A program made the translations under genes and the position numbers. From CAIKBL01 sp964555355 (GTDB taxonomy: Bacteria > Pseudomonadota > Gammaproteobacteria > Ga0077536), in assembly GCA_964555355.1 (NCBI GenBank), contig CAZKRY010000005.1, positions 124,001 through 188,000 on the forward strand: DNA of 64,000 nucleotides, written 5' to 3'. The notes beneath the pieces were generated by a model, which saw nothing but the letters and a program-made list of their open reading frames with translations, made no database searches and was not told the origin of the DNA. Shown one piece after another: positions 54,948 through 62,767 of this stretch. Position 1 is the first letter of the stretch. Each line of letters starts with the position of its first letter.

Positions 54948-56819
54948 TTAGTGGAGGGCGGCGCTAGCGCGGCCGAGGCCGGTGTGCGAGCGCACGTAGA
55001 GTTCATCCCACAGAGTCTCCGCGCGACGATCGCGAATGCACAATGAACCGATCAGGACCGCGAGGAAGCCTAACGGAATCGAGATAAGCCCAGGGTTTCG
55101 TAGCTCGATGAGTGGCGCGCGGAGGCCGACGAGACTGGTGGTTCTGTTACCCAGCTTCGCGAGTTCCGCCCGGGCGCTGGCGATTGCAATTTGCGCACTC
55201 TCGCGAGCCGCAGCCGCAGTGGGCGATGAATCTTCCGCGTGCGCGGCGAGCGTTGCCTCATGGGTCGCGATCACTTGCGTTTGCGCCGCGCGCACGAGCG
55301 CGGGGTAAGTCATATTGGGGGAGACCAACACGAGTCCGATCGCGCTTAAAGTCCCCACCACCAGTCCCGCGACGACGCCGGCCGTGTTACAGCGTTTCCA
55401 ATAAAGCGTCAACAGAATGACCGGCAAGTTAGCGGACGCCGCGACGGCAAACGCAAGCGCCACCAAATGCGCTACGTTTTGCCCTTGCGCGAGAATGCCG
55501 ATGGCAATCGCAAGCGCACCGACAATCAACGAGCACAGACGTGCCGCGCGGGTTTCTTCCGCATCAGTGGCTTTATCCCCCTTGATGACGCCGACCCAAA
55601 TGTCATGACTCATCGCGGAAGCCGCCGCCAGCACGAGTCCGGCAACCACCGCGACGATGGTCGCAAACGCGACCGCCGCGACGAAGGACAGCATCAAATT
55701 GCCGAGCATCGCATCCGGTCCGCCGCCCAAATACTGCGCGAGCAGCGGCGCCGCCATATTGCCGCCGCGATCGGCACTGACGATTGCATCCGGGCCAACC
55801 AGCATCGCCGCGCCGGTGCCGAGGAACAACGTCAACAAATAAAAGCCGCCAATGATGCCCATGGCCCAGAGCACCGAAGTGCGTGCAGCTTGTGCAGTCG
55901 GTACGGTAAAAAAACGCATCAAAATATGCGGCATGCCAGCGGTCCCAAGGACCAACGCCATGCCAAGCGAGATTTGATCGATGGGACTCTTCAAATAAAG
56001 ACCCGGCTCAAGAAAGCGCTGGCCGAGTTCGGTTGGTGTCATCGACGCGGACGCGTTGCCGATAAGCGATGCCACGCGAGCTTGAATCTTGGGATCGTTC
56101 ACCACGCGCTCAAAGTATTCCGGCCCGACGAACCCGTATTGCTGCCACACCAGACAAACCATGCTGAGCGAGGCCACGACCAGCAACACCGCCTTGATGA
56201 TCTGTACGTACGTGGTCGCGACCATACCGCCGAATAGCACGTAAGAGAGCATCAAAACGCCAACCGCGATGACCGAGTATTCATACTCAATGCCGATCAG
56301 CGTTTTGACCAGTACACCGCCGCCGACCATTTGCGCCGTTAAATAAAAGGTGGCGACCGTGATAGTGGAGAGCGCCATACACGCGCGCACCACGCGCGGG
56401 TTATGCCGGAAGGCAAGGATATCGCCCATCGTATATTTGCCAATGTTGCGACAGGGCTCGGCGATTACGAGCAGCACAGTGATGTAAGCGACCAGCCAGC
56501 CGACGGAATACATGAAGCCGTCGTAGCCGTAGAGAGAGATAAGCCCGGCGATCCCCAAGAACGAAGCGGCGGAGAGATAGTCCCCTGCAATGGCCCAGCC
56601 GTTTTGTAGCCCGCTAACGCCGCTGCCGGCGGCGTAGAAGTCCGCACTCGTTTTGACGCGTTTGGCGGCGAGGTAGGTTACGTACATCGTGACACCAATG
56701 ATTGCGGCGAACACGCTGAAGGTGAGAAAGCGCCATTCGGGATTCACTGCTTGTGCCCAAGCGGGATGGCAGACGAGTAACAACGTCGGCGCGGACGCAA
56801 GCTTTAAGAAAGCCTTCAT
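54948..56819 (-). CDS. actP: Sodium:solute symporter of the acetate permease type
   Basis: A 623-residue inner-membrane carrier of the SSS family. It has a signal-like first segment and the ActP marker YLAAKRVKTSADFYAAGSGVSGLQNGWAIAGDYLSAASFLGIAGLI. About 13 membrane segments follow. It is some 70 residues longer than E. coli ActP because of a helical stretch near residues 510-580, rich in Ala, Glu and Arg, between the late membrane segments. The ATG overlaps the DUF485 stop by 4 bp. Acetate or a similar monocarboxylate is the likely substrate. No acs gene is in the window. Confidence 0.9.
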   Translation of the reverse strand: MKAFLKLASAPTLLLVCHPAWAQAVNPEWRFLTFSVFAAIIGVTMYVTYLAAKRVKTSADFYAAGSGVSGLQNGWAIAGDYLSAASFLGIAGLISLYGYDGFMYSVGWLVAYITVLLVIAEPCRNIGKYTMGDILAFRHNPRVVRACMALSTITVATFYLTAQMVGGGVLVKTLIGIEYEYSVIAVGVLMLSYVLFGGMVATTYVQIIKAVLLVVASLSMVCLVWQQYGFVGPEYFERVVNDPKIQARVASLIGNASASMTPTELGQRFLEPGLYLKSPIDQISLGMALVLGTAGMPHILMRFFTVPTAQAARTSVLWAMGIIGGFYLLTLFLGTGAAMLVGPDAIVSADRGGNMAAPLLAQYLGGGPDAMLGNLMLSFVAAVAFATIVAVVAGLVLAAASAMSHDIWVGVIKGDKATDAEETRAARLCSLIVGALAIAIGILAQGQNVAHLVALAFAVAASANLPVILLTLYWKRCNTAGVVAGLVVGTLSAIGLVLVSPNMTYPALVRAAQTQVIATHEATLAAHAEDSSPTAAAARESAQIAIASARAELAKLGNRTTSLVGLRAPLIELRNPGLISIPLGFLAVLIGSLCIRDRRAETLWDELYVRSHTGLGRASAALH

Positions 56820-57148
56820 CGCTTAATTTCCGCCGCGCGCGCGGCAATCTCGTGCGCAATGCGGTCAAACTCGCTCGCCCGCCGCGCGTACCAGAAAGCG
56901 ACGCTCCAGGCGATCAAAAACTGGCTGAGCGCAAACACGAGTCCAACGTTTATCGGACCCCACAGCCGGTGCGCGTAAAGTGCCGGCACATACGCAGCGC
57001 CTAAGGGCAGCAAGAAATAGACGCCGATCGCGCCCACCATGAGGCCCCACAGGAAACGGGATTTGCGGCGATGCAATGCGCGAAATTTCGGGTCGGCTTC
57101 AATCGCCTTCCAATCAAGCGGGCGCGGAGTCACAGAACCATCGGACAT
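56816..57148 (-). CDS. DUF485 membrane protein
   Basis: A 110-residue protein with two membrane segments (FLWGLMVGAIGVYFLLPLGAAYVPAL and VGLVFALSQFLIAWSVAFWYARRASEFD). DUF485 (YjcH-type) genes usually lie before actP, as here, with a 4-bp ATGA overlap. It probably supports assembly or activity of the symporter. The ATG at 57148 (MSDGSVTPRP) is chosen; 57175 is also open. Confidence 0.9.
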   Translation of the reverse strand: MSDGSVTPRPLDWKAIEADPKFRALHRRKSRFLWGLMVGAIGVYFLLPLGAAYVPALYAHRLWGPINVGLVFALSQFLIAWSVAFWYARRASEFDRIAHEIAARAAEIKR

Positions 57149-57293
57149 GGGCAAAAGGGCACCTTTTAACGTCACGGGAACTTGCAGGGTGCCTCGAGAG
57201 TTGGGCTTGAATCAAGCCCTTAAGGTTTAAGCCACCCGGTTGTTTGTTATGCTCGGCGAACGCACACGCAACACAACGGGCAGGAGAGAGCAA

Positions 57294-58496
57294 ATGGCGG
57301 GGATCTTTGATGGTATCCGGGTGGTGGAAGCGGCAACATTTGTAGCAGGCCCGGCGGCCGGCACCATCATGAGTGACTTTGGGGCCGAGGTCATTCATGT
57401 CGAGCCGCCCGGTATCGGCGATCCGCATCGTTTACTCTACCAACTGCGCCCGTTGCCGGAGTGCGAAGAAAACTATCCGTGGCTGCTCGATTCGCGCAAT
57501 AAAAAATCCGTCGCGCTTAACTTGAAGCACGCTGACGGGCGCGCCGCGATGTATAAGCTCATCGCGACGGCGGATGTTTTCATCACCAATTACCAACCAT
57601 CCGTGTTGGCGGACTTAGGCCTGCGCTTGGTGGACCTACAGCCGCTCAATGCGCGTTTGATCTACGCACATGCCACAGGTTACGGTGATGTTGGCGAGGA
57701 GATCGAAAAGCCTGGCTACGATGCCACCGCCTGGTGGGCACGTTCCGGCATGATGGATTTAATCAGACCGCGTGGTGGTGAAGTGGCGTTGTCCGCCCCC
57801 GCGATGGGCGACCACCCGACCTCGGTCGCAATGTTCAGTGCGATCGTGCTCGGCCTTTATCGCCGCGAACGCACCGGCAAGGGCGGACGCGTGACGACCT
57901 CACTCATGGCCAATGGCTTATGGTCGAACAGCATCATGGCACAAGCCTCGCTTTGCGGCGGCCGCCAAGTTCCACCATGGACGCATGCCGATTCACCCAA
58001 TCCGCTGGTCGCGACTTATCAAACCAAAGACGAACGGCATTTTTCGCTCGTCATGGTCAAGGGCGCGCAGGAATGGGAACTCTTTTGCCGCGCCATCTCC
58101 CGCGAAGACTTGCTCGCCGACGCACGCTTCGCAACGCCTGAAAGCCGGCGCATGCATGCGCGCGAGCTGGTCGCGATCCTGGATGCGCTGTTCGCGCAAA
58201 AGACGCTTGCGGAGTGGACCGAAGTTTTGAATAAGCATCGGGTGACATTCGGGATCGTACAGAAGAGTTTTGATCTCCCGGCCGATCCGCAGATGGTGGC
58301 GAATGGGTGCTTTCGAGATTTTGAAAATTTGCCAGGGCGCAAGGTGGTGGACTCGCCGATTTATGTCGATGGAGAAACTAAAGTTACGCCGCGTAGGCCC
58401 CCGGAACTTGGAGAGCAGACACGCGAGGTGTTGCTGGGGGCGGGGTATACAGATGATGCGATTGAGGCGTTGGTGAAGGCGGGGGCGGCGGCGTAG
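57294..58496 (+). CDS. CoA-transferase, CaiB/BaiF (class III) family
   Basis: A 400-residue enzyme that moves CoA between acids. Motifs: FDGIRVVEAATFVAGPAAGTIMSDFGAEVIHVEPP at the start, DSRNKKSVALNLK, and TGYGDVGEEIEKPGYDATAWWARSGMMDLI, where Asp of PGYDATAWW is the expected catalytic residue. The substrate pair is unknown. The ATG at 57294 is preceded by GGAGAGAG; the frame is open from 57240. It is monocistronic and is the last gene before the accessory region. Confidence 0.93.
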   Translation: MAGIFDGIRVVEAATFVAGPAAGTIMSDFGAEVIHVEPPGIGDPHRLLYQLRPLPECEENYPWLLDSRNKKSVALNLKHADGRAAMYKLIATADVFITNYQPSVLADLGLRLVDLQPLNARLIYAHATGYGDVGEEIEKPGYDATAWWARSGMMDLIRPRGGEVALSAPAMGDHPTSVAMFSAIVLGLYRRERTGKGGRVTTSLMANGLWSNSIMAQASLCGGRQVPPWTHADSPNPLVATYQTKDERHFSLVMVKGAQEWELFCRAISREDLLADARFATPESRRMHARELVAILDALFAQKTLAEWTEVLNKHRVTFGIVQKSFDLPADPQMVANGCFRDFENLPGRKVVDSPIYVDGETKVTPRRPPELGEQTREVLLGAGYTDDAIEALVKAGAAA

Positions 58497-58660
58497 GGTT
58501 TGGGCGGAAAATGGTTGGGGCTGCGGTAGGAGTGATGTGTGTAGGAAGATTAGTAATTTGCCGGGTTAGCTCTTATGCAACTTATTGATGCTAATGTGAC
58601 GCGCCGATATCCGATCCTAAAATACCGGTTCAAAGTTGGCGATTAGGTTGAGTAATTTAA

Positions 58661-58667
58661 GTTAGGC
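58661..58667 (+). other. Possible degenerate recombination site before the first cassette
   Basis: GTTAGGC occurs 28 bp before the start of the first cassette gene, as in an integron recombination site. A matching R-double-prime box upstream is poor (TCCTAAA at 58615-58621). It might be a decayed attC or the left edge of the cassette cluster. Confidence 0.4.
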
Positions 58668-58694
58668 ATCGCAGTTGAGCATTGCGCAGGCAAC

Positions 58695-59045
58695 ATGAAT
58701 ATAAACATTACCGAGTCCCGTCAGAGAAGAACATGCCGATGGGCTGCGATGTTTTTGGTGGCGTTTGTCAGTTCGTTACTATATTTGCTGGCTTCAGGAG
58801 GTGGACATGATGTCTACTGGAATGCACTTTCAGGTGTAGGCAAGTTCATTGGCATTGGTGGTCTGATAAGTTACTTTGGATTTTGGATCTCCACATTTGC
58901 ACATTTTCTATATAACGCCAAAATTAAGCACAGACTAATCTGGGGCGTTTGCTTCATATTGCTCTCATGGGCTGCGGCTCTGATTTACTTCTACATCTAC
59001 ATGCGGCAGATGGTTATAGGTAGGGTGCATGAAGGCGCTGCCTAA
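58695..59045 (+). CDS. Cassette-borne small membrane protein
   Basis: A 116-residue unrecognised protein with three hydrophobic segments (AAMFLVAFVSSLLYLLAS, FIGIGGLISYFGFWIST, LIWGVCFILLSWAAALIYFYIYM). Codon use is AT-richer than that of the chromosomal neighbours. Its TAA stop lies inside the R-double-prime box of attC 1, as in many gene cassettes. Function unknown. Confidence 0.75.
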   Translation: MNINITESRQRRTCRWAAMFLVAFVSSLLYLLASGGGHDVYWNALSGVGKFIGIGGLISYFGFWISTFAHFLYNAKIKHRLIWGVCFILLSWAAALIYFYIYMRQMVIGRVHEGAA

Positions 59046-59099
59046 CAAACCGGTGCAGCCGACGTCGCTTCGCGCCGCGGCTGACCTTGCTCGTTAGGC
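59040..59099 (+). other. attC recombination site 1
   Basis: A 60-bp site with fully complementary ends GCCTAAC (59040-59046) and GTTAGGC (59093-59099). An inner imperfect pair is based on CAGCCG/CGGCTG with a loop between. This is the usual R-L-L-R layout of integron attC. It overlaps the last codons of the first cassette gene. Confidence 0.85.
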
Positions 59100-59129
59100 C
59101 ACTCACCCGTTCATCACTGACTGCCAACA

Positions 59130-59387
59130 ATGGAAGCAACACTTCTTGCCATCGCCCTCGTCGCCATCGGTGTCTACTACACCATTCGCAACATCCGCAT
59201 GCTGCGCCGCCACGACCTGCTGCGCGAGTACGTTCAGTCCAGCCCTAAGGCAGCCTTGTGGGTCCGCAAGTACGGTGTGGATGGCGCAACCAAGCTCATA
59301 CGCGAGACATTTCTGCCGCTTGGCACAGCACTGTCAGCTGGCTTCGCGCTCTATGGCTTGTGGCTTCTGTGGCGGGTCTATGGCTAG
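59130..59387 (+). CDS. Cassette-borne small protein
   Basis: An 85-residue unrecognised protein with hydrophobic ends: TLLAIALVAIGVYYTI near the N terminus and LGTALSAGFALYGLWLLWRVYG at the C terminus, with a charged middle RRHDLLREYVQS. It begins 30 bp after attC 1 and is followed by 72 bp up to attC 2, which fits a single gene cassette. Function unknown. Confidence 0.7.
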   Translation: MEATLLAIALVAIGVYYTIRNIRMLRRHDLLREYVQSSPKAALWVRKYGVDGATKLIRETFLPLGTALSAGFALYGLWLLWRVYG

Positions 59388-59459
59388 CTCTGCGGGTCCC
59401 GCGCGCTCATCGATGCTCCGCCGCACACCTGCTCTCCCAGCGCCTCGTGCAGCGTCGTG

Positions 59460-59537
59460 GCCTAACCCTTCGCTCCACCTGACGTCCGCCAGCCCGCTTC
59501 GCGGTCTGTCGCCCGCAGGTGAGCTCAAACGTTAGGT
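59460..59537 (+). other. attC recombination site 2
   Basis: A 78-bp site: GCCTAAC (59460-59466) and GTTAGGT (59531-59537) at the ends. An inner pair GCTC-CACCTG/CAGGTG-AGC has one unpaired base, as attC sites have to set strand choice. The next cassette gene starts 9 bp later. Confidence 0.82.
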
Positions 59538-59546
59538 CTCATTCAA

Positions 59547-59864
59547 ATGAGTATCAGCGATATGTGGCCACCTGAAGACATTCGGAAAAGAATCATGGGA
59601 GACTTCCCTGAGGAGTCTCCAGAGACAATTATCGCGCTTCTTGATGAGTACAAAGGGGGCGAAAAGCTCCGCGTAAGTCGCTGCGTTCTTCATCTAGCCA
59701 CAGGCAACATTGACCAGCTACTCCATTTCATCGAAAGTGCGAACGTTGACTACAGGGATGTCATCCATATGGCGGAGTACCTCGAGAGGAACAATCGAGT
59801 TCACGATTTTGGTCGGCCATTTGCTAACTCTGTAAGGTCCAATCCAAGCTCGTGCGTAATCTAG
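59547..59864 (+). pseudogene. Truncated cassette gene, related to the gene at 61664
   Basis: A 105-codon frame starting 9 bp after attC 2. Residues about 10-77 (FPEESPETIIALLDEYKGG, LHFIESANVDYRDVIHMAEY) resemble the N-terminal part of the protein at 61664. Its tail SNPSSCVI is unlike that protein, and the TAG stop lies at the left edge of the RAYT element (AGGACACCCA from 59863). No attC follows. It looks cut short by the element; a short intact gene is still possible. Function unknown. Confidence 0.6.
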
Positions 59865-60459
59865 GACACCCATCAAGTTGATCGAACTAATGCCCAAAGA
59901 TCCCGAACGCTGCGAGTCAATTTAGGATTCTTGTCGGCACCCGCGACGCAATGTTTGGTGAATTGCCCTCGGCCGCTGCGCCAGTTCTTGGAAATTTTGC
60001 GCAGTTTTCCGCGAACAACGATGTGATAGACAAATAGGGTTCAATGGACTTCGCAAAGTCCATCATCGATTCGAACGTTTAGCGAACTTGCGCAGTCTAC
60101 TCGTTTGCGCGAGCGTATAACCGTCGGCTCGCAGCGAGCCCCTTGACCCACCGCTACGTCACCCTATGGGACACCCATCAAACTAATCGAACAAATGCCC
60201 AAAGATCCCGGACACTGCGACCGAATTTAGAATCTGTGTCGGCACCTACGGCGCAATTTTTGATGCATTCACGTCGGCGACTGCGCCAGTTCCAGGGAAT
60301 TTTGCACACTTGTCAACGCACACCGACGCGATAGACAAACGAGGTCCACTGGACTTCGCAAAGTCCATCGTCAATTTGAACGTTAAGCGAACTTGCCCTA
60401 TCTATTCGTTCGCGCGGGCGTATAGCCGCCGGCTAGCAGCAAGCCCCTTGACCCACCGC
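59865..60459. repeat. Tandem direct repeat of the transposase 3-prime end
   Basis: Two copies of about 305 bp (about 59863-60154 and 60168-60459) agree at roughly three quarters of positions by eye. Both start with GGACACCCATCAA and contain the hairpin TGGACTT-CGCA-AAGTCCA (60045-60062 and 60351-60368). Both end with the reversed codons for RWVKGLAASRRLYARANE and a stop. In the first copy a stop codon comes just before that segment, so it is only a relic. No other gene is visible in 59865-60401. Confidence 0.8.
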
Positions 60460-61409
60460 CAGCCACGTTTTGTTGCAAGCTGTTGCAACCGATACGGCGA
60501 ACCAATGAATAGCTCGAACCGCACCTGTAGTTGCGTCACCGCCTTAAACCATTCACCTGGGGCGATGCCGAGTGTTGCGAGAAGTGTTGGGTTGTGGGTC
60601 GAAATAGCGCCACGTTTGCCCTCGCGCGTGACACGACCACTGGTGTCAATGACATCGAGATAGTCCTGCAGACTGAATGGAATGGCGGGCGTTTCGTGCG
60701 TCGTTATCGCGCCAACGAATGACAGTAACACCGGCGTGATTGGGCTTTCCTTTGCTTTCTGCCGTCTCTTCGCAATCTCAAACAGCCGTTGTTGTATCGA
60801 AGTGAAATCAGAGTTGATTGGGTCCGTCGCTACACCCGCACGGATCGGATTCAAATCGACATACGCCATGGCTGTCAGTAAAGCGGCGTCATCGAGCAGC
60901 GCTTGGGATTTAAAGCGTCCTTCCCAGAATCGCCCAGTGCAGCCATCTTCTTGATTCGCCAGGCGTGCCAGCCATTCATTCAATCCCCGTATGAACCAAC
61001 TTAAGTCCGCTAAGCGGGTGGCCCAAATGGGAATGCAGATATCAAGAATAGCCTGCTCGCTCTCCGTTAGCGAATCACCCCTGAGAAAGACTTGCGCGCA
61101 CGCCGGGCCGGTGTAGAGGCGAGTCCAGCGTTCAACTACCTCTCGAGATGACCAGTTTTTAACCCGCTCGATATCGAGTCGGACGACCAAATGGTAATGG
61201 TTACTCATCAGCGCATACGCGCAGAGATCGATGGCAAAGGTTTCCGTTAGTAGCTTGAGTCTCTCAAGCATCCACTGGCGCCGATGGCTGAAGGATTTTC
61301 CCGTCGTTTTATCTTCGCCGCACAGATAAGCGCGCCGCACACAACGGCCGATGCAGTGGTAATAGGGGGTGTCCGCGACGGACACAAGCGTAGAACGGGC
61401 GCGGGTCAT
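60402..61409 (-). CDS. REP-associated tyrosine transposase-like protein
   Basis: A 335-residue single-strand DNA transposase of the Y1/HUH class. It has the histidine pair His71-x-His73 in ALMSNHYHLVVRLD, the family core WEGRFKSQALLDD and AYVDLNPIRAGVA, which carries a candidate catalytic Tyr. The N-terminal YYHCIGRCVRRAYLCG is also family-like. The frame is complete, so the protein may be active. It is the only gene of the element at 59863-61503. Confidence 0.9.
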   Translation of the reverse strand: MTRARSTLVSVADTPYYHCIGRCVRRAYLCGEDKTTGKSFSHRRQWMLERLKLLTETFAIDLCAYALMSNHYHLVVRLDIERVKNWSSREVVERWTRLYTGPACAQVFLRGDSLTESEQAILDICIPIWATRLADLSWFIRGLNEWLARLANQEDGCTGRFWEGRFKSQALLDDAALLTAMAYVDLNPIRAGVATDPINSDFTSIQQRLFEIAKRRQKAKESPITPVLLSFVGAITTHETPAIPFSLQDYLDVIDTSGRVTREGKRGAISTHNPTLLATLGIAPGEWFKAVTQLQVRFELFIGSPYRLQQLATKRGWRWVKGLAASRRLYARANE

Positions 61410-61663
61410 CCTTGACCTCCTTGATGTGGATTCGCAACGGCATCCATGCCGTCGGCGGCAAGCTATTCTTAGCGACGGACTATGTCAATTCAGTGGGTGT
61501 CCTAAATCTTCTACGGACTTCTAAATCTTCTAAATCTTCTCTATGTTGCTTATCGGGATGCGGCTTCTATTTTGAATTCAGGCCGCAAAGGTGAACGAGC
61601 GAAAATTACAACTCAACACCTATTTTTATTGGAGGCGTGGTTGATTTTCTCCGTTAACGAGTT
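61410..61663. other. Space between the transposase and the DUF1851 gene
   Basis: It contains the right end of the element (61494-61503) and a short 9-bp tandem CTTCTAAAT around 61515-61540. No gene or recombination site is recognised. Confidence 0.5.
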
Positions 61664-62326
61664 ATGACTTATAAGCGCGAAGACGTCATCAACGTCGTCC
61701 GGAGGATGTTCCCGGCGGAACGGACGGTCGAGATCATGACGATGCTAGATATTTACGACGGCGAGTCTACGGAATCTGGGCGCGCTCGCGTGCAAATGGC
61801 GATCGTCAAGCTCAGTGAAGGGGACGAGGACAAACTGCTTCGTTTCATCGAAGTGGCTTTGCAAGACTTTCGCGATGTGCTGTTTTGGGCCGAATCCCCC
61901 CAAGAATCCGGCCGCAATGCTGAGCTACTCGGAATTTTGCGTCGGGATTGGACGTGGGCGCTGCCGAATCCCCTTGATGTCATTGCCGTTAGCGCCTTCG
62001 GCAACGTGGTCGTGGCATGCGCAGATGGTGAGTTATGGCGTGTGTGCCCCGAAGAGTTGCGTGCGGACAGGCTTGGCGAGCGGAACTTCGATAGCTTGCT
62101 GGCCATGGACGAGTTTCGACAGGATTGGCTGTGCGAGCAATGGGTCGCGGAAGCGCGCTCGTCGTTAGGCGATTTGGATGAAGGCGAATGTTATGGGTTC
62201 AAGATTTGGCCATTGTTGGGTGGCGCCTATTCCGAGGAAAATTTTGCAATCAAGCCCCTTTCTGAATGGTTGGCCGTCAGCGGTGATGTCGGCGGACAAG
62301 TACAAGATCTGCCCGAGGGTAAATGA
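61664..62326 (+). CDS. DUF1851 (T6SS immunity Tdi1-like) protein
   Basis: A 220-residue cytoplasmic protein. The N-terminal part (about 10-75) resembles the truncated protein at 59547. The C-terminal half matches the DUF1851/Tdi1 immunity family in pattern: VIAVSAFGNVVVACADGELWRVCPEELRADRL, then YGFKIWPLLGGAYSEENF and VSGDVGGQVQDLP. Such proteins shield cells from toxins; no toxin gene is next to it. The family call is a pattern match by eye, and a standalone (orphan) immunity gene is inferred. Confidence 0.7.
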   Translation: MTYKREDVINVVRRMFPAERTVEIMTMLDIYDGESTESGRARVQMAIVKLSEGDEDKLLRFIEVALQDFRDVLFWAESPQESGRNAELLGILRRDWTWALPNPLDVIAVSAFGNVVVACADGELWRVCPEELRADRLGERNFDSLLAMDEFRQDWLCEQWVAEARSSLGDLDEGECYGFKIWPLLGGAYSEENFAIKPLSEWLAVSGDVGGQVQDLPEGK

Positions 62327-62415
62327 TCATCGCGGTGATTCCGTAATACCGTATGAGTAGTGCTAAATGAATTTCGGAGCCGTATGGTACAAATGCCGTC
62401 AGGTGTTTTATTGCC

Positions 62416-62754
62416 ATGAGTGACAAGCTGACGGCGGCGATACTTTGGTTGATGATACTCGCCCCCATCGGAATCTTTGTACGCCAGCTTCGTCTGGTGC
62501 GCGCAGGAACAGTAAGCAAAGTCAAAGGAGCCACATTATTTTTCGTCTATTCCCTGTTACCGATGGTGGTCTGCGTGTTGGGGTTTGCCGCGCTAATTGG
62601 GCTTGAGGAATTTATGGATGTCCCCGTCATTAGCGAAGGTGTTGCCAGGGCCCTTTTGCCTGGCGTGGCAATTGCTTTCGCGCTGGCCGTTGCACTCAAC
62701 TGTCTGTTTGGAATCAGCGTATATTTCTTGCGCGCGATAAAACGTACGGATTAA
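62416..62754 (+). CDS. Small membrane protein, unknown
   Basis: A 112-residue protein with three hydrophobic segments (AAILWLMILAPIGIFV, LFFVYSLLPMVVCVLGFAALIGL, LLPGVAIAFALAVALNCLFGISVYF). No family recognised. It starts with a clear ATG 89 bp after the DUF1851 gene and ends 13 bp before the converging thiamine-diphosphate enzyme. It belongs to the accessory region by position. Confidence 0.65.
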   Translation: MSDKLTAAILWLMILAPIGIFVRQLRLVRAGTVSKVKGATLFFVYSLLPMVVCVLGFAALIGLEEFMDVPVISEGVARALLPGVAIAFALAVALNCLFGISVYFLRAIKRTD

Positions 62755-62767
62755 GTTTTGGTTTCGA

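Larger units (their letters stand above)
59863..61503 (-). mobile_element. REP-associated transposase (RAYT/IS200-like) element
   Basis: The element is bounded by AGGACACCCA at 59863-59872 and its exact complement TGGGTGTCCT at 61494-61503. It contains one transposase gene and, on its 3-prime side, a tandem 3-prime remnant. Start and end are inferred from these matching ends; no target-site duplication was looked for with tools. Confidence 0.7.

Noticed and set aside
55467..56237. 256-codon plus-strand frame opposite actP
   Set aside because: It is an antisense shadow, rich in Arg and His, with no motifs.
58615..58667. A third complete attC site before the first cassette
   Set aside because: Only the right box GTTAGGC is good; the left box TCCTAAA and inner pairing are poor, so I list only a possible degenerate site.
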